Assembly (NCBI GenBank): GCA_034505795.1
Contig: JAPDQM010000039.1
Coordinates: 1-30,937, forward strand
Reading direction: 5' to 3'
DNA length: 30,937 bases
From: Thermofontimicrobium_A sp034505795
GTDB lineage: Bacteria; Zhuqueibacterota; Zhuqueibacteria; Thermofontimicrobiales; Thermofontimicrobiaceae
Shown here piece by piece: positions 7,567 to 15,948 of the stretch; position 1 is the stretch's first letter; each line of letters starts with the position of its first letter. A program made the position numbers and the translations under genes. The notes beneath the pieces were generated by a model. That model did not search any database and was not told where the DNA came from. It was given only the letters and a program-made list of their open reading frames with translations.

Positions 7567-7595
7567 AATATAGCACTTTTTACATTTTTTGTCAA
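7567..7595 (-). promoter_or_regulatory. rpoD promoter, near-consensus sigma70 type
   Basis: On the minus strand, TTGACA (7595-7590) and TATATT (7572-7567) are separated by 17 nt. The predicted start of transcription is near 7560, about 40 nt before the rpoD ATG at 7519. This is the best -35/-10 pair in the window. Confidence 0.75.
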
Positions 7596-7925
7596 CATCA
7601 TTTTATTTTTTGGAGCCGCAAGTTCTCTGCGCTGGCTGGGTGATTCGTGATGACGCAAGCAAATTGCCTCGATTCTCACTGAACACTCATAGCATCGGTA
7701 ATGCGGGTTAGCAGCGCATGGCTTGCCCCGGACAGCGACCGAATGAAAAAAATTTATGCTTTCAAAAAAATAGCTTGACTTTTTCAAATAAAAGACTATT
7801 TTATAGATACTGAAATTCAACAGGAATCACAAATCCCAGCTTGGAAACGATTATTTTTCGTTCAAAATATAGCTTCCAGCGAGGGAGCAGAAATTATTTC
7901 CCAGCAAAAAATGTTAGCCAGGTTT
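7596..7925. other. Divergent upstream region of rpoD and the FnIII-like gene
   Basis: No gene is seen. It carries the start of the rpoD promoter region at its left end. A candidate plus-strand promoter has TTGACT at 7775-7780 and a TATTTTAT-like -10 at about 7797-7804 (spacing 16-18 nt), which would serve the small secreted protein gene. The stretch around 7740-7810 is strongly AT-rich, as expected of a promoter region. Confidence 0.4.
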
Positions 7926-8351
7926 ATGAAACAAAGCTCTATACATGTCTTAGCTATAAGCGTTGTCCTATGGTTAGCGGCTATGGCCTTGTACGCCGGC
8001 GCGGTGATCGTCGATTTCCGCGGGGAACCCGGTGCTGGCAAGGTCACGCTGTACTGGTCGACGCTTAGCGAAACCAACTGCAAAGGATTTCAAATCGAGC
8101 GCAGCCTGAACAAAACGGATTTCAAAAAAATTGGTTTTGTTGAAGGCATGGGCAGTTCCGCTGGCCGTCGCAATTATGAATATGTCGACAAAACCGTATT
8201 CAAAGCTCAAACCGATCGGACGTTTTATTATCGTATCCGTGTTCTAAATCTCGATGAGACTGAATCGGCTTACTCAGAAATTGTAGCGGTAACTCCGTCC
8301 ATTTCTGGCGCTCGCTATACCTGGGGCAGCATCAAAGCAATGTTTCGATAA
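7926..8351 (+). CDS. Small secreted protein with a fibronectin-III-like domain
   Basis: About 141 residues from the ATG at 7926 (MKQSSIHVLA...); an in-frame ATG at 7911 is the alternative, and neither has a strong ribosome-binding site. A signal peptide (hydrophobic to about residue 25, ending near ALYAG) is followed by one beta-sandwich. The pattern GKVTLYWSTLSETNCKGFQI, RSLNKTDFKKIGFVEG, FYYRIRVLNLDETESAYSEI is typical of bacterial FnIII-like modules, usually found repeated in large exported proteins and here alone. After VAVTPSI the protein ends with a short basic stretch (RYTWGSIKAMFR) that looks like a separate C-terminal tag. Binding partner unknown. A hairpin terminator follows at 8467. 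Confidence 0.72.
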   Translation: MKQSSIHVLAISVVLWLAAMALYAGAVIVDFRGEPGAGKVTLYWSTLSETNCKGFQIERSLNKTDFKKIGFVEGMGSSAGRRNYEYVDKTVFKAQTDRTFYYRIRVLNLDETESAYSEIVAVTPSISGARYTWGSIKAMFR

Positions 8352-8691
8352 TCTGGATGCTATTCTTGCTATCGCTGTTTTGCAAATTTTATGCGAGATA
8401 ATTTTGCCTGCTGAAGATAGATTCGGAATAGCATGAGGCGTTCATTTTTCTTAAACCGCCCAGGAGCACCAGTCGAACTGGTGTTTTTATTTGCCGACCT
8501 CACCGAAATTCGCCCAAACAACGCTCTCCTCGCCATTGCTCAATACCAACTATTACAGTGGATATCTTCGAATTTCGCTTTTGTAATTAAATCTGGAGCA
8601 AGGCATTGATCCATGGATTAGTCGCTTGCGTGAAAACGGTTAGCACCCTCCATGTTGTTTCAATGATGAACAAAGCCAATCGCCTGGCACA
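8352..8691. other. Convergent intergenic region containing a terminator
   Basis: It lies between the plus-strand FnIII-like gene and the minus-strand histidine kinase. Apart from the terminator at 8467-8488, no gene or clear element was seen. Confidence 0.5.
8467..8488 (+). terminator. Rho-independent terminator after the FnIII-like gene
   Basis: A perfect 7-bp stem CACCAGT / ACTGGTG with a CGA loop is followed by TTTTTATTT. It lies 115 bp past the stop at 8351 and has the right polarity only for the plus strand. Confidence 0.7.
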
Positions 8692-10248
8692 CTATAAATA
8701 AATGACCACGCGAGTTCCCTGACCTGGCTTGCTGTCGATCTGGATTTCGCCCTGATGATCTTCGACGATGCGTTTGACAATTGACAATCCCAGCCCCATG
8801 CCACGGGTTTTGGTTGTAAAATAGGGTTCAAAAATTTTTGACAGCAATTCCCCGTCCATGCCGCAGCCATGATCCTGAATTTCAATGCGGATCTTGCGGA
8901 AGTTTTGCTCTACTCGTTCCGAAGTGATGAGTATTGTGCTGCCGCGATCGCTGGCCTCAATGCCATTTTTGATAATATTATGCAGCGCTCGTCGAAATTG
9001 ATCGCGATCCACTGGGATCAGGGGTAGATTGTCCGCCAGATTCAGTTTCAGTTTCACTCCATGTGGTTCAGCGTCAATCAGGGTCACCAACGCGCGAATG
9101 ATATCATTGACATCTGCTGGCTGCAATTGCAATTGCGGCAGCCGTGCGAAGGTGGTAAATTCTTCGGCCAGCCGCCGCAATGACTCCACTTCATCCTGAA
9201 TGACCGCGAGGGGATTGACCTCTGCGGATTGATATGCCGGCGGCAGCAGGTTCCAGAATCGCCGCAGGGAGAGCTGGATCGGAGTCAGTGCATTTTTGAT
9301 TTCATGGGAGACCTTTCTGGCAACATCCTGCCACGCGGCCAGCCGCTCCGCCTGCACCAATTTTTCCTGACTCGTTTTCAATTCACGTGTCATTTTATTG
9401 AACGAATCAATTAAAAACCGAATTTCATCTTTGGCTTTGACCTGGACCTGGGTGGCAAGCTCGCCCGCAGCCACCTGCTGCATGCCAGAGACCAGGACTT
9501 TGATCGGCTCACTGATGCCTCGTGATAAACGATTGGCGATATAAACAGCACTTGCTGCCAGGAGAATGACGAACAGCGCGGCCACTCCCCAGATCAGTTG
9601 GCCCTCCACCACTGATTTTTTCATTAACGAGAAAAAAGTATGGAGCCGCAGCGATTCCGAGATTTGATTTTTCGCGGCCATAATTTGCGGATCGAGTGGG
9701 AAAGCGACAAGCTGGAGTGTGCTATCCGGCAGTCGATGGTACACCTCGCATAGTGTTTGGTCGCCGACCTGGAAAATATTGCTTTTGATCTCACCGCGCC
9801 AAATGGCAAGCCGGGTTTCATCAGAATGAATCGGGCTCTTTTGAAACAGCATGGCATCATGGCCCAGCCATTGCATGGGAGTATCGGTGTTGCCAACGGA
9901 TGCCAGCTTGGCGAAGTAGGCGATCTCATTAGCTGCCAGTATTGGCTGATTGAGTTGGCTGGAATTGGGATAAGATTTCAAAAACAGTTCACCCCGCTGT
10001 TCCAATTGAAATTTGATCACTTCCAATGACTGCGAGAGGGAATTTTCCACCCCAGGCAACAAGAACATTTCCACGCCCCGGGTCAACAGCAGACTTACCA
10101 CGAATGTCAATGGCACGGCGGGCACCAGAACGAGCAACAAAAAAATCAGGGTCAATTTGGTTTGAAAACGGAAGCGTCGTAATAGCCGCCAGATATAGAC
10201 CCCCAGCAACACGGCAATAAGGATCACCCAAAAGAAAAAAATCTTCAT
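8692..10248 (-). CDS. Membrane sensor histidine kinase, NtrY-like
   Basis: 518 residues. Two N-terminal membrane helices (about 3-20 and 31-55) precede an extracytoplasmic segment (about 57-213) without a recognised sensor fold. A third helix (about 217-237) leads to HAMP (about 238-292), HisKA with the phospho-acceptor His315 in VSHEIKNALTPIQLSL, and a HATPase_c domain with the N box (NIIKNGIEAS, Asn428), G1 (DHGCGMD), F box (FEPYFTTK) and G2 (GMGLGLSIVKRI). All catalytic motifs are intact. The HEIKNxLTPIQLS wording is typical of NtrY/AtoS-like kinases that pair with NtrC-type regulators, but no PAS domain and no response regulator gene is present here. It lies about 160 bp downstream of the MoxR/DUF58 pair on the same strand. 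Signal unknown. Confidence 0.9.
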   Translation of the reverse strand: MKIFFFWVILIAVLLGVYIWRLLRRFRFQTKLTLIFLLLVLVPAVPLTFVVSLLLTRGVEMFLLPGVENSLSQSLEVIKFQLEQRGELFLKSYPNSSQLNQPILAANEIAYFAKLASVGNTDTPMQWLGHDAMLFQKSPIHSDETRLAIWRGEIKSNIFQVGDQTLCEVYHRLPDSTLQLVAFPLDPQIMAAKNQISESLRLHTFFSLMKKSVVEGQLIWGVAALFVILLAASAVYIANRLSRGISEPIKVLVSGMQQVAAGELATQVQVKAKDEIRFLIDSFNKMTRELKTSQEKLVQAERLAAWQDVARKVSHEIKNALTPIQLSLRRFWNLLPPAYQSAEVNPLAVIQDEVESLRRLAEEFTTFARLPQLQLQPADVNDIIRALVTLIDAEPHGVKLKLNLADNLPLIPVDRDQFRRALHNIIKNGIEASDRGSTILITSERVEQNFRKIRIEIQDHGCGMDGELLSKIFEPYFTTKTRGMGLGLSIVKRIVEDHQGEIQIDSKPGQGTRVVIYL

Positions 10249-10406
10249 CTGCTTGGCTCGCGTTTGGTTTCTGATGGATCAAATTTGGCTTCCAGAGGCC
10301 ACCAAATAAGGGAGTGTCAATTAAAATTAGCCCTTCTTCATCTTCGGTGGCAGCGCAGATACTCTTCGTGGCAAATTTATCGCTGAGCAGTCAAGGAAAC
10401 GGCGGC

Positions 10407-11324
10407 TTAGCCACCGATTCGCTTTCGTTTTAGCAAGTATTCCATCAAGGCGCGATCAAAACTCCACGAGGTATCCAGCAGCACATAGTCAATCCTGTTT
10501 AAGCGACATTGGCGTTTATAATTGTCGATGAACTGTGCGATTTTTTGTCGATAATCTGACTGAATATGCCAGGGTTGGGTCGTGATCCTGTCCCCGGTTT
10601 CCAGGTCTTTGAACATCGTGTTGCGGCGGAAATCAAATTGGATCTCCATCGGATCCAGAAGATGGAAGACGATCACTTCATGTTGATAGTGTCGAAAGTG
10701 TTTGAGTCCAGAAATGACCTTGTCAGGCTCATCGTATAGATCAGATAAAATAATGATCAGCCCCCGGCGCCGGATCCGTTCGGCCATCTCATGCAGTGTT
10801 GCGGCAATATCGGTGACCTCGCCGCATCGAAGCTGTTCCAGTTCCCGCAATATCTGCGGAAGGTAGCTTTTGATCGAACGCGGGGGCAGATATTTTCTGA
10901 TTTTTTTATCAAAAGTAATCAGCCCCACGGCATCTCGCTGCTCGATCATCAAATAAGTGAACGCGGCCACCAGATTAGAGGCATATTCGAGCTTGGAGAG
11001 CCGATGCGAAGTATAGGCCATGGAACCAGAGGCATCCAGCAGAATATAGGATTTCAAATTGGTTTCTTCCTCAAACTGCTTGATATAAAAGCGCTCCGTT
11101 TTGCCGTAGGCCTTCCAATCGAGATGACGAATTTCATCGCCAGGTCGATATTGGCGATATTCGGAGAACTCAACACTGAAGCCATGATATGGGCTTCGAT
11201 GAAGTCCCGCCATAAAGCCTTCGACTACCAGGCGCGCCCGCAATTGCATGTTCTTCAAACGTGAAACGACTTCGGGCTGTAAATACTTTCGATAGTCCAA
11301 TTTGGTACCGTTCACCGGCTCCAT
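10407..11324 (-). CDS. DUF58 / von Willebrand A-like protein, MoxR partner
   Basis: 305 residues. The DUF58 signature is clear at about 59-87 (YRPGDEIRHLDWKAYGKTER, then FYIKQFEEE). A vWA-like fold follows, with the MIDAS start LLDASGSM (about 95-102) and later LIIILSDLYDEPD. It has no membrane helices, so it should be cytoplasmic. DUF58 proteins are almost always paired with MoxR ATPases, which probably remodel or load metal/vWA complexes. Here its ATG overlaps the moxR stop by one base (TAATG), so the two are translationally coupled. The Bat-type membrane vWA genes that often follow are absent; a histidine kinase is next instead. Exact function unknown. Confidence 0.9.
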   Translation of the reverse strand: MEPVNGTKLDYRKYLQPEVVSRLKNMQLRARLVVEGFMAGLHRSPYHGFSVEFSEYRQYRPGDEIRHLDWKAYGKTERFYIKQFEEETNLKSYILLDASGSMAYTSHRLSKLEYASNLVAAFTYLMIEQRDAVGLITFDKKIRKYLPPRSIKSYLPQILRELEQLRCGEVTDIAATLHEMAERIRRRGLIIILSDLYDEPDKVISGLKHFRHYQHEVIVFHLLDPMEIQFDFRRNTMFKDLETGDRITTQPWHIQSDYRQKIAQFIDNYKRQCRLNRIDYVLLDTSWSFDRALMEYLLKRKRIGG

Positions 11325-12328
11325 TAATGATCCATCTCCTCCAATAATCGTTCCACGATCTGAACCGTGTTGACACCATCGGCCTCGGCATTGAAATTGG
11401 TGACCAGTCGGTGACGCAGTACCGGTTTGGCCACCGCTCGAACATCGTCGATCTCTGGCGTTGGTCGGCCAGCAAGTATGGAGCGGGTCTTTGCACCCAG
11501 AATCAAATATTGCGAGGCCCGCGGGCCAGCCCCCCAGCTTATCCAGTCACGAATAAATTTCGGGGCACTGTTATGATTGGGCCGCGTTTTGCTAACCAGG
11601 CGTACAGCGAAATCCACCACATGATCTGATACTGGCACCCGGCGCACCAGATCTTGCAGTTTAATGATCTCCTCTTTCTGCAATATAACCTGTAATTTTG
11701 GCTGATACGCGCTGGTAGTGGCTTTCACAATTTGTGCTTCTTCCTCGTGCGATGGATAATCGACCCAGATATTGAACATAAAACGGTCCAACTGGGCTTC
11801 TGGCAGGGGATAAGTGCCTTCCTGTTCGATGGGATTTTGCGTGGCCAATACAAAAAAAGGCTCCTCTAACTGATAGGTTTCGCCAGCGGCGGAAACTTCA
11901 TGTTCCTGCATGGCTTGCAAAAGTGCCGCCTGAGTTTTGGGGGGCGTACGGTTGATTTCATCAGCTAAAATGATATTGGCAAAAACCGGCCCGCGCACAA
12001 ATTTGAACGTCTTGCGGCCGGTAGTCAGATCATCTTCGATGACCTCGGTACCAGTGATGTCCGAAGGCATCAGATCCGGCGTAAATTGGATACGATTAAA
12101 GCTGAGATTCAACACTCGGGCCAGGGTGCTAATGAGCAACGTTTTCGCCAGGCCGGGCACCCCGATCAGCAGACAATGGCCGCGCGCCAACAAACCGATC
12201 AATAGTTCGTCGATCACGTTATTTTGCCCGACAATCACTTTACCAATTTCGGTCACAATTTTTTCATGTGCCGAGTTCAATTCGTAAACCACATCCAGGT
12301 CACTCTTTATCCCCGCAGGCGCCACCAT
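11324..12328 (-). CDS. MoxR-family AAA+ ATPase
   Basis: 334 residues, the usual MoxR length. Walker A is GVPGLAKT (56-63), Walker B ILADE (119-123) followed by INRTPPKTQAALLQAMQE, and sensor 1 lies in LATQNPIEQEGTYPLPEAQL followed by DRFMF. The C-terminal lid region includes FIRDWISWGAGPRASQYLIL. These are diagnostic of MoxR ATPases, which act as chaperones for the assembly or maturation of partner complexes, usually with vWA proteins. The start has GGAGG 4 nt upstream. A candidate promoter (TTGCTA-18 nt-TAATTA, 12374 to 12345, minus) is close upstream. The partner is the DUF58 gene that overlaps its stop. Confidence 0.94.
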   Translation of the reverse strand: MVAPAGIKSDLDVVYELNSAHEKIVTEIGKVIVGQNNVIDELLIGLLARGHCLLIGVPGLAKTLLISTLARVLNLSFNRIQFTPDLMPSDITGTEVIEDDLTTGRKTFKFVRGPVFANIILADEINRTPPKTQAALLQAMQEHEVSAAGETYQLEEPFFVLATQNPIEQEGTYPLPEAQLDRFMFNIWVDYPSHEEEAQIVKATTSAYQPKLQVILQKEEIIKLQDLVRRVPVSDHVVDFAVRLVSKTRPNHNSAPKFIRDWISWGAGPRASQYLILGAKTRSILAGRPTPEIDDVRAVAKPVLRHRLVTNFNAEADGVNTVQIVERLLEEMDH

Positions 12329-12660
12329 ACATCCTCCATCACGCTAATTATTTGGTGCACTGTTTCAATAGCAAGCCATACTTTATTGTTAGTTCATCGC
12401 AGCCGAACCTTCGCTGCTACGCCATCTCAGAGTTGAATTCAGAGATCGGAAATGTCTGATCACCACTCTTGCTGTCAAAAACACCACCAGTGATACTTTA
12501 GCCATTCTCTGAGATACCTTCGAAAACATCATTTGCGATGGCCAAGGCAAGCAAAATGAGATGAAAACATGTCCTAACAAATTCAGAAATTTATATGCCC
12601 TCAAGTCCACTTTGTTTCAACAAAAATCAGAAATATTTCTTCTGCTAATAAATAAATTTC
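12329..12660. other. Divergent region between moxR and rlmN
   Basis: No convincing gene. It holds the candidate moxR promoter on the minus strand (TTGCTA at 12374-12369, TAATTA at 12350-12345, 18-nt spacer). The remainder, about 12380-12640, shows no clear element. Confidence 0.4.
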
Positions 12661-12689
12661 TTGCAAGCTTGGGGCAGATTTTGTAAATT
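12661..12689 (+). promoter_or_regulatory. Candidate rlmN promoter abutting the start codon
   Basis: TTGCAA (12661-12666) and TAAATT (12684-12689) have a 17-nt spacer. The predicted transcription start falls at or next to the ATG at 12697, which has no ribosome-binding site, so a leaderless mRNA is possible. Confidence 0.4.
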
Positions 12690-12696
12690 GCAAGCG

Positions 12697-13743
12697 ATGG
12701 AACAAATAAACGTGACCGGCATGACCCTCGAGCAGATGGAATCGCTGATGCTATCCATTGGTCAGCCGAAATATCGGGCCACTCAACTCTTTACCTGGGT
12801 GTACAAAAAGGGCATCACCGCTTTTGACGAGATGTCCAATTTTTCGAAATCCCTGCGACAACAATTAAGCGACCTGGCGGACATCGGGTATCTGACCCTC
12901 CAACAGCAAATTGTTTCGACCGATGGACAGGCGATCAAATTTCTGTTTCGACTGGCTGATGGGCTATACCTCGAAAGCGTTTACATGATTGAAGGCAAGC
13001 GCCGTACCGTCTGCCTTTCGACACAGGTGGGATGCACGCTGAAATGCCGTTTTTGTGCCACTGGCGCGATGGGCTTTCGACGCAATTTAACAGCCGGCGA
13101 GATAGTTGATCAACTTCTGTGGATCCGCCGCACGTTGGGCGTTGACGTGACGAATGTGGTGATCATGGGCATGGGTGAGCCTTTTTTGAATTATGAAGCG
13201 ACCATCGCCGCCTGCAAGTTGATCTCGCATGATCAGGGTATTGCTATTGGCAAACGAAAGATCACCATTTCCACCAGCGGCATTGTGCCAGCCATCATGC
13301 AATACGCCGACGAAGGGCATGGATTCAAGCTTGCAATCTCGCTGAATGCGGCAGATGATGCCAAGCGCAGCGAAATTATGCCCATCAACCGCAAATATCC
13401 TCTGGCGGAATTGATGCAAGCGGCGCGCTACTACTCTTCAAAATCGCGACAGCGAGTCACCTTCGAGTATGTATTGCTGGCAGGAGTGAACGATCAGCCG
13501 GAGGATGCCCGACGGTTGAGCCAACTGATAAAAAACCTGCGCTGCAAAATCAATTTGATTCCCTACAATGCCACCGATGGGCGTTTTTCAGCGCCAACGG
13601 AAGAGCGGATCAATGAATTTATGCAGCCTTTTATGAATCTGAATGTGGTGGTTTCGGTACGCCGGAGCAAAGGTACCGACATTCAGGCGGCATGCGGTCA
13701 GCTTTATTATCAACATCAAACGGCTAGTGACGGCGCGGCCTGA
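12697..13743 (+). CDS. rlmN: 23S rRNA (adenine-2503-C2)/tRNA (adenine-37-C2) methyltransferase RlmN
   Basis: 348 residues from ATG 12697. RlmN is a radical-SAM enzyme that methylates C2 of A2503 in 23S rRNA, and A37 of some tRNAs. The iron-sulfur motif is GCTLKCRFCATG (Cys113, Cys117, Cys120), followed by GAMGFRRNLTAGEIVDQLLW and VIMGMGEPFLNYE. The two extra cysteines of the RlmN mechanism are present: Cys106 (RRTVCLSTQ) and Cys333 (QAACGQL). The ending SKGTDIQAACGQL is typical. An upstream in-frame TTG at 12661 would add 12 residues unlike the family and coincides with the likely -35 element, so it was not used. It is a single gene between minus-strand neighbours. Confidence 0.96.
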   Translation: MEQINVTGMTLEQMESLMLSIGQPKYRATQLFTWVYKKGITAFDEMSNFSKSLRQQLSDLADIGYLTLQQQIVSTDGQAIKFLFRLADGLYLESVYMIEGKRRTVCLSTQVGCTLKCRFCATGAMGFRRNLTAGEIVDQLLWIRRTLGVDVTNVVIMGMGEPFLNYEATIAACKLISHDQGIAIGKRKITISTSGIVPAIMQYADEGHGFKLAISLNAADDAKRSEIMPINRKYPLAELMQAARYYSSKSRQRVTFEYVLLAGVNDQPEDARRLSQLIKNLRCKINLIPYNATDGRFSAPTEERINEFMQPFMNLNVVVSVRRSKGTDIQAACGQLYYQHQTASDGAA

Positions 13744-13761
13744 AGTGAGATGAACTCACTT
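13743..13761 (+). terminator. Possible weak terminator after rlmN
   Basis: A perfect 7-bp stem AAGTGAG / CTCACTT with a 5-nt loop starts at the last base of the rlmN stop codon. The T-run after it is short (TTTCC), so termination strength is doubtful. Confidence 0.35.
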
Positions 13762-13916
13762 TCCACTTGACCTGGTGGCCGTGTTTGCCGCGAAACCCAC
13801 TGAAATTGCCTCAATAACGACTTGCAGTGTTAACCTGCTCATCATTTTGTTTCGCTCCCCGGATTCAATGGCAGAAAACCAGGCTGCGAGCCCGATCGGT
13901 TCGGGAACGGGCAATT

Positions 13917-15305
13917 TCACATCATTTCTGAAATGGTTGCAAACTGATATCCCTGGAGTTTCAACTGCTGGATGATGTACGGCAATTTATGATGTGGGTA
14001 ATCATCGTTGCGCTGTGTGCCGAGGTGCATGAGAATGATGGCACCATTAGCTCCAAACTCGTCTTTGCGCGCAAACGATAAGATTTTGTCGGAAATCTCT
14101 TCAGCACTATGATAGATTGCCGCATTTTTATCCGCCACCCAATCCAATGTGTCCATGCCATTTTCGCCATTGCGGCCCACAGTCCAGCCTACATGCCAAA
14201 AGCCAACCGCGGCCGCCCATTGCCGGATTTCCGCATTATGCTCGCCATAAGGCGCCCGCCACAACGGTGCCATATTTTTACCGGTGATCTGTCGGAATAA
14301 CTCTGCGGTTTTCAATAGCTCTTGCTGCAAAATTTCAGCCGTGATGCCGGGCAGTGTGTGATGTTGATGATTTTGTTCAAAAGTTGTGAGATGCGGATGA
14401 GTCCATGAATGATTTCCAATTTCATGACCATCGGCGACCATCCGCTGGACCGATTGGGGATAGCGCCGCATGAAGCGCCCGGTTAAAAACAGCGTGCATC
14501 TAATGCCTTCGCTTTTGAGGATATCCAGAATTTCGTCAGTGATGTTATTCAAATAATCGCCATCAAACGTGAGCGCAATTTTCTTTTCAGCCAGATTGCC
14601 TCGAGCAAAGTCCCTGGCTAAAAAAGACGGCGCGGGCGGACCGTATTCAAAATGGATTTCTTCCACCAGAATACTGGAGCCATCTTCATTAATGGCGCGC
14701 ACCACAAAGCGATTTTGTCCCGGCTTTGCGGTCAGCCCTTTGAACGCAAACGTGCCATGCTCCACCAATGTGGTTCGGATAATTTTGCCATCCACCGAAA
14801 GGATGATCACGCGATTATCCTCGGCCCGGCCTTCGATGTCGAATTGGTTACACACGATAGTGGCATTGGCAACCGGTGCGGTGATGTTCAGCGAGTCCAG
14901 GCGGCTGGCCAATTGCTCAACGGTTTGGGTGCTATCGGGCACCAAGTTCGAGGCAGCAGGCGAAAGTTTCGCCGGTTGCCACCGGCTTACTTCGCAAATG
15001 CTGATCAGGCTCAAGAGCAAGCTAAGCAGCACCGCCAACGTCAAAAGAGAAAACACCAGCCAGTATGGGAGTCGAGGAATTTTTTTAAACCGATCCCAAT
15101 ACTGCACCACTGCCCCTTTGATCTCTGGCCATCGCCCCAATGGATCATTGGAAAGCTGATGAATAACATATCGCCGGTAGCAGCTCGGGCTACAGAAGAC
15201 CTGTTGCGCTTTGTGTATTTCACACGCGGCACAAATTGGTTGCTGGCATTGGTGACATTGGCTGGTAGCAGCTTGCTGAGGATGATTTTTGCACATCAGT
15301 TTCAT
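13917..15305 (-). CDS. Membrane-anchored polysaccharide deacetylase with N-terminal zinc finger
   Basis: 462 residues with an unusual domain order. Residues 5-42 form a Cys/His-rich finger (Cys5, His8, Cys17, Cys20, Cys25, Cys28, His31, Cys38, Cys42), like a B-box/treble-clef zinc site. A membrane helix spans about 82-104. An Ig-like beta domain follows at about 141-222, then a NodB (carbohydrate esterase 4) domain from about 242 to the end. NodB motifs are TFDGD (Asp248, Asp250), HSWTH (His299, His303), RAPYGEHN (Arg350) and LMHLG (His427), so the metal site and catalytic residues appear complete. The enzyme should sit outside the inner membrane and deacetylate an N-acetylated glycan such as peptidoglycan, with the finger inside. 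It is the last gene of the aminotransferase-unknown-deacetylase run. Confidence 0.88.
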   Translation of the reverse strand: MKLMCKNHPQQAATSQCHQCQQPICAACEIHKAQQVFCSPSCYRRYVIHQLSNDPLGRWPEIKGAVVQYWDRFKKIPRLPYWLVFSLLTLAVLLSLLLSLISICEVSRWQPAKLSPAASNLVPDSTQTVEQLASRLDSLNITAPVANATIVCNQFDIEGRAEDNRVIILSVDGKIIRTTLVEHGTFAFKGLTAKPGQNRFVVRAINEDGSSILVEEIHFEYGPPAPSFLARDFARGNLAEKKIALTFDGDYLNNITDEILDILKSEGIRCTLFLTGRFMRRYPQSVQRMVADGHEIGNHSWTHPHLTTFEQNHQHHTLPGITAEILQQELLKTAELFRQITGKNMAPLWRAPYGEHNAEIRQWAAAVGFWHVGWTVGRNGENGMDTLDWVADKNAAIYHSAEEISDKILSFARKDEFGANGAIILMHLGTQRNDDYPHHKLPYIIQQLKLQGYQFATISEMM

Positions 15306-15397
15306 TGAAATTCCGTAGACCGGTTAATCCAGAAAAGGCACTGCTGAAGTAATCAGAGTAAAAATGAATGTCGGATGGCTGATGGCCTCCAATATGT

Positions 15398-15913
15398 CTA
15401 TGCCAGAGATTCAATTTTCGTGGCCAATTCAGTGAGCATATCAAAAATAAGCGCCAATTTCTTAAAGTCAACGACCTTGCCAGATTGCTCGTAGGTCAAC
15501 GTGTTGCCATCCAGGATCATCAAGATTTCGCCCAGTTCAATGATTTTAGCACGTATTGACGGCGAAACGATTTGAATGACGAGCGGTTCATCACTACCTT
15601 CGATGATGTATTTCTTGTCGAACACGCGGTCTTTAAAAATGATATCCTGGGTCCCGAACAATTTGGTAAGTTTTTGAATAATGCCTTCGCGATAGATTTT
15701 CAACTTGAGGTCAACGTTGTTCTTCAGCGTGATGTCGATGTGGGTAAGAAACAAATTGACCTTGGGTGCGGCTTGCACCAGGATCATTTTCATCACGAAG
15801 GGAAAATTCTGATAGTTGCCGATGACCTCCGACATCCCCTCATCACTGAGGCGGTAGGTGGCGCCCATCTGCTCGGCAAATAGTTTCCAGGGATTTTCTG
15901 TGTCATAGCGCAT
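15398..15913 (-). CDS. Protein of unknown function (171 aa)
   Basis: Not recognised. The start is ATG 15913 (MRYDTENPWKLF), supported by AGAGG 8 nt upstream; an earlier in-frame start at 15970 would overlap the aminotransferase gene. It has no signal peptide or membrane helix, and looks like a mixed alpha/beta protein with alternating hydrophobic strands (VNLFLTHIDITLKNNVDLKL), then IIFKDRVFDKKYIIEGSDEP, LVIQIVSPSIRAKI, and a C-terminal helix. The phrase DKKYIIEGSDE recalls small proteins of uncharacterised domain families that compare 'new' and 'old' cell properties, but I cannot name a family safely. It lies 35 bp after the aminotransferase and 92 bp before the deacetylase, so it is probably co-transcribed with both. 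Confidence 0.7.
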   Translation of the reverse strand: MRYDTENPWKLFAEQMGATYRLSDEGMSEVIGNYQNFPFVMKMILVQAAPKVNLFLTHIDITLKNNVDLKLKIYREGIIQKLTKLFGTQDIIFKDRVFDKKYIIEGSDEPLVIQIVSPSIRAKIIELGEILMILDGNTLTYEQSGKVVDFKKLALIFDMLTELATKIESLA

Positions 15914-15948
15914 GTATGATTCCTCTATATAAACTATCGTCGCTCGAC

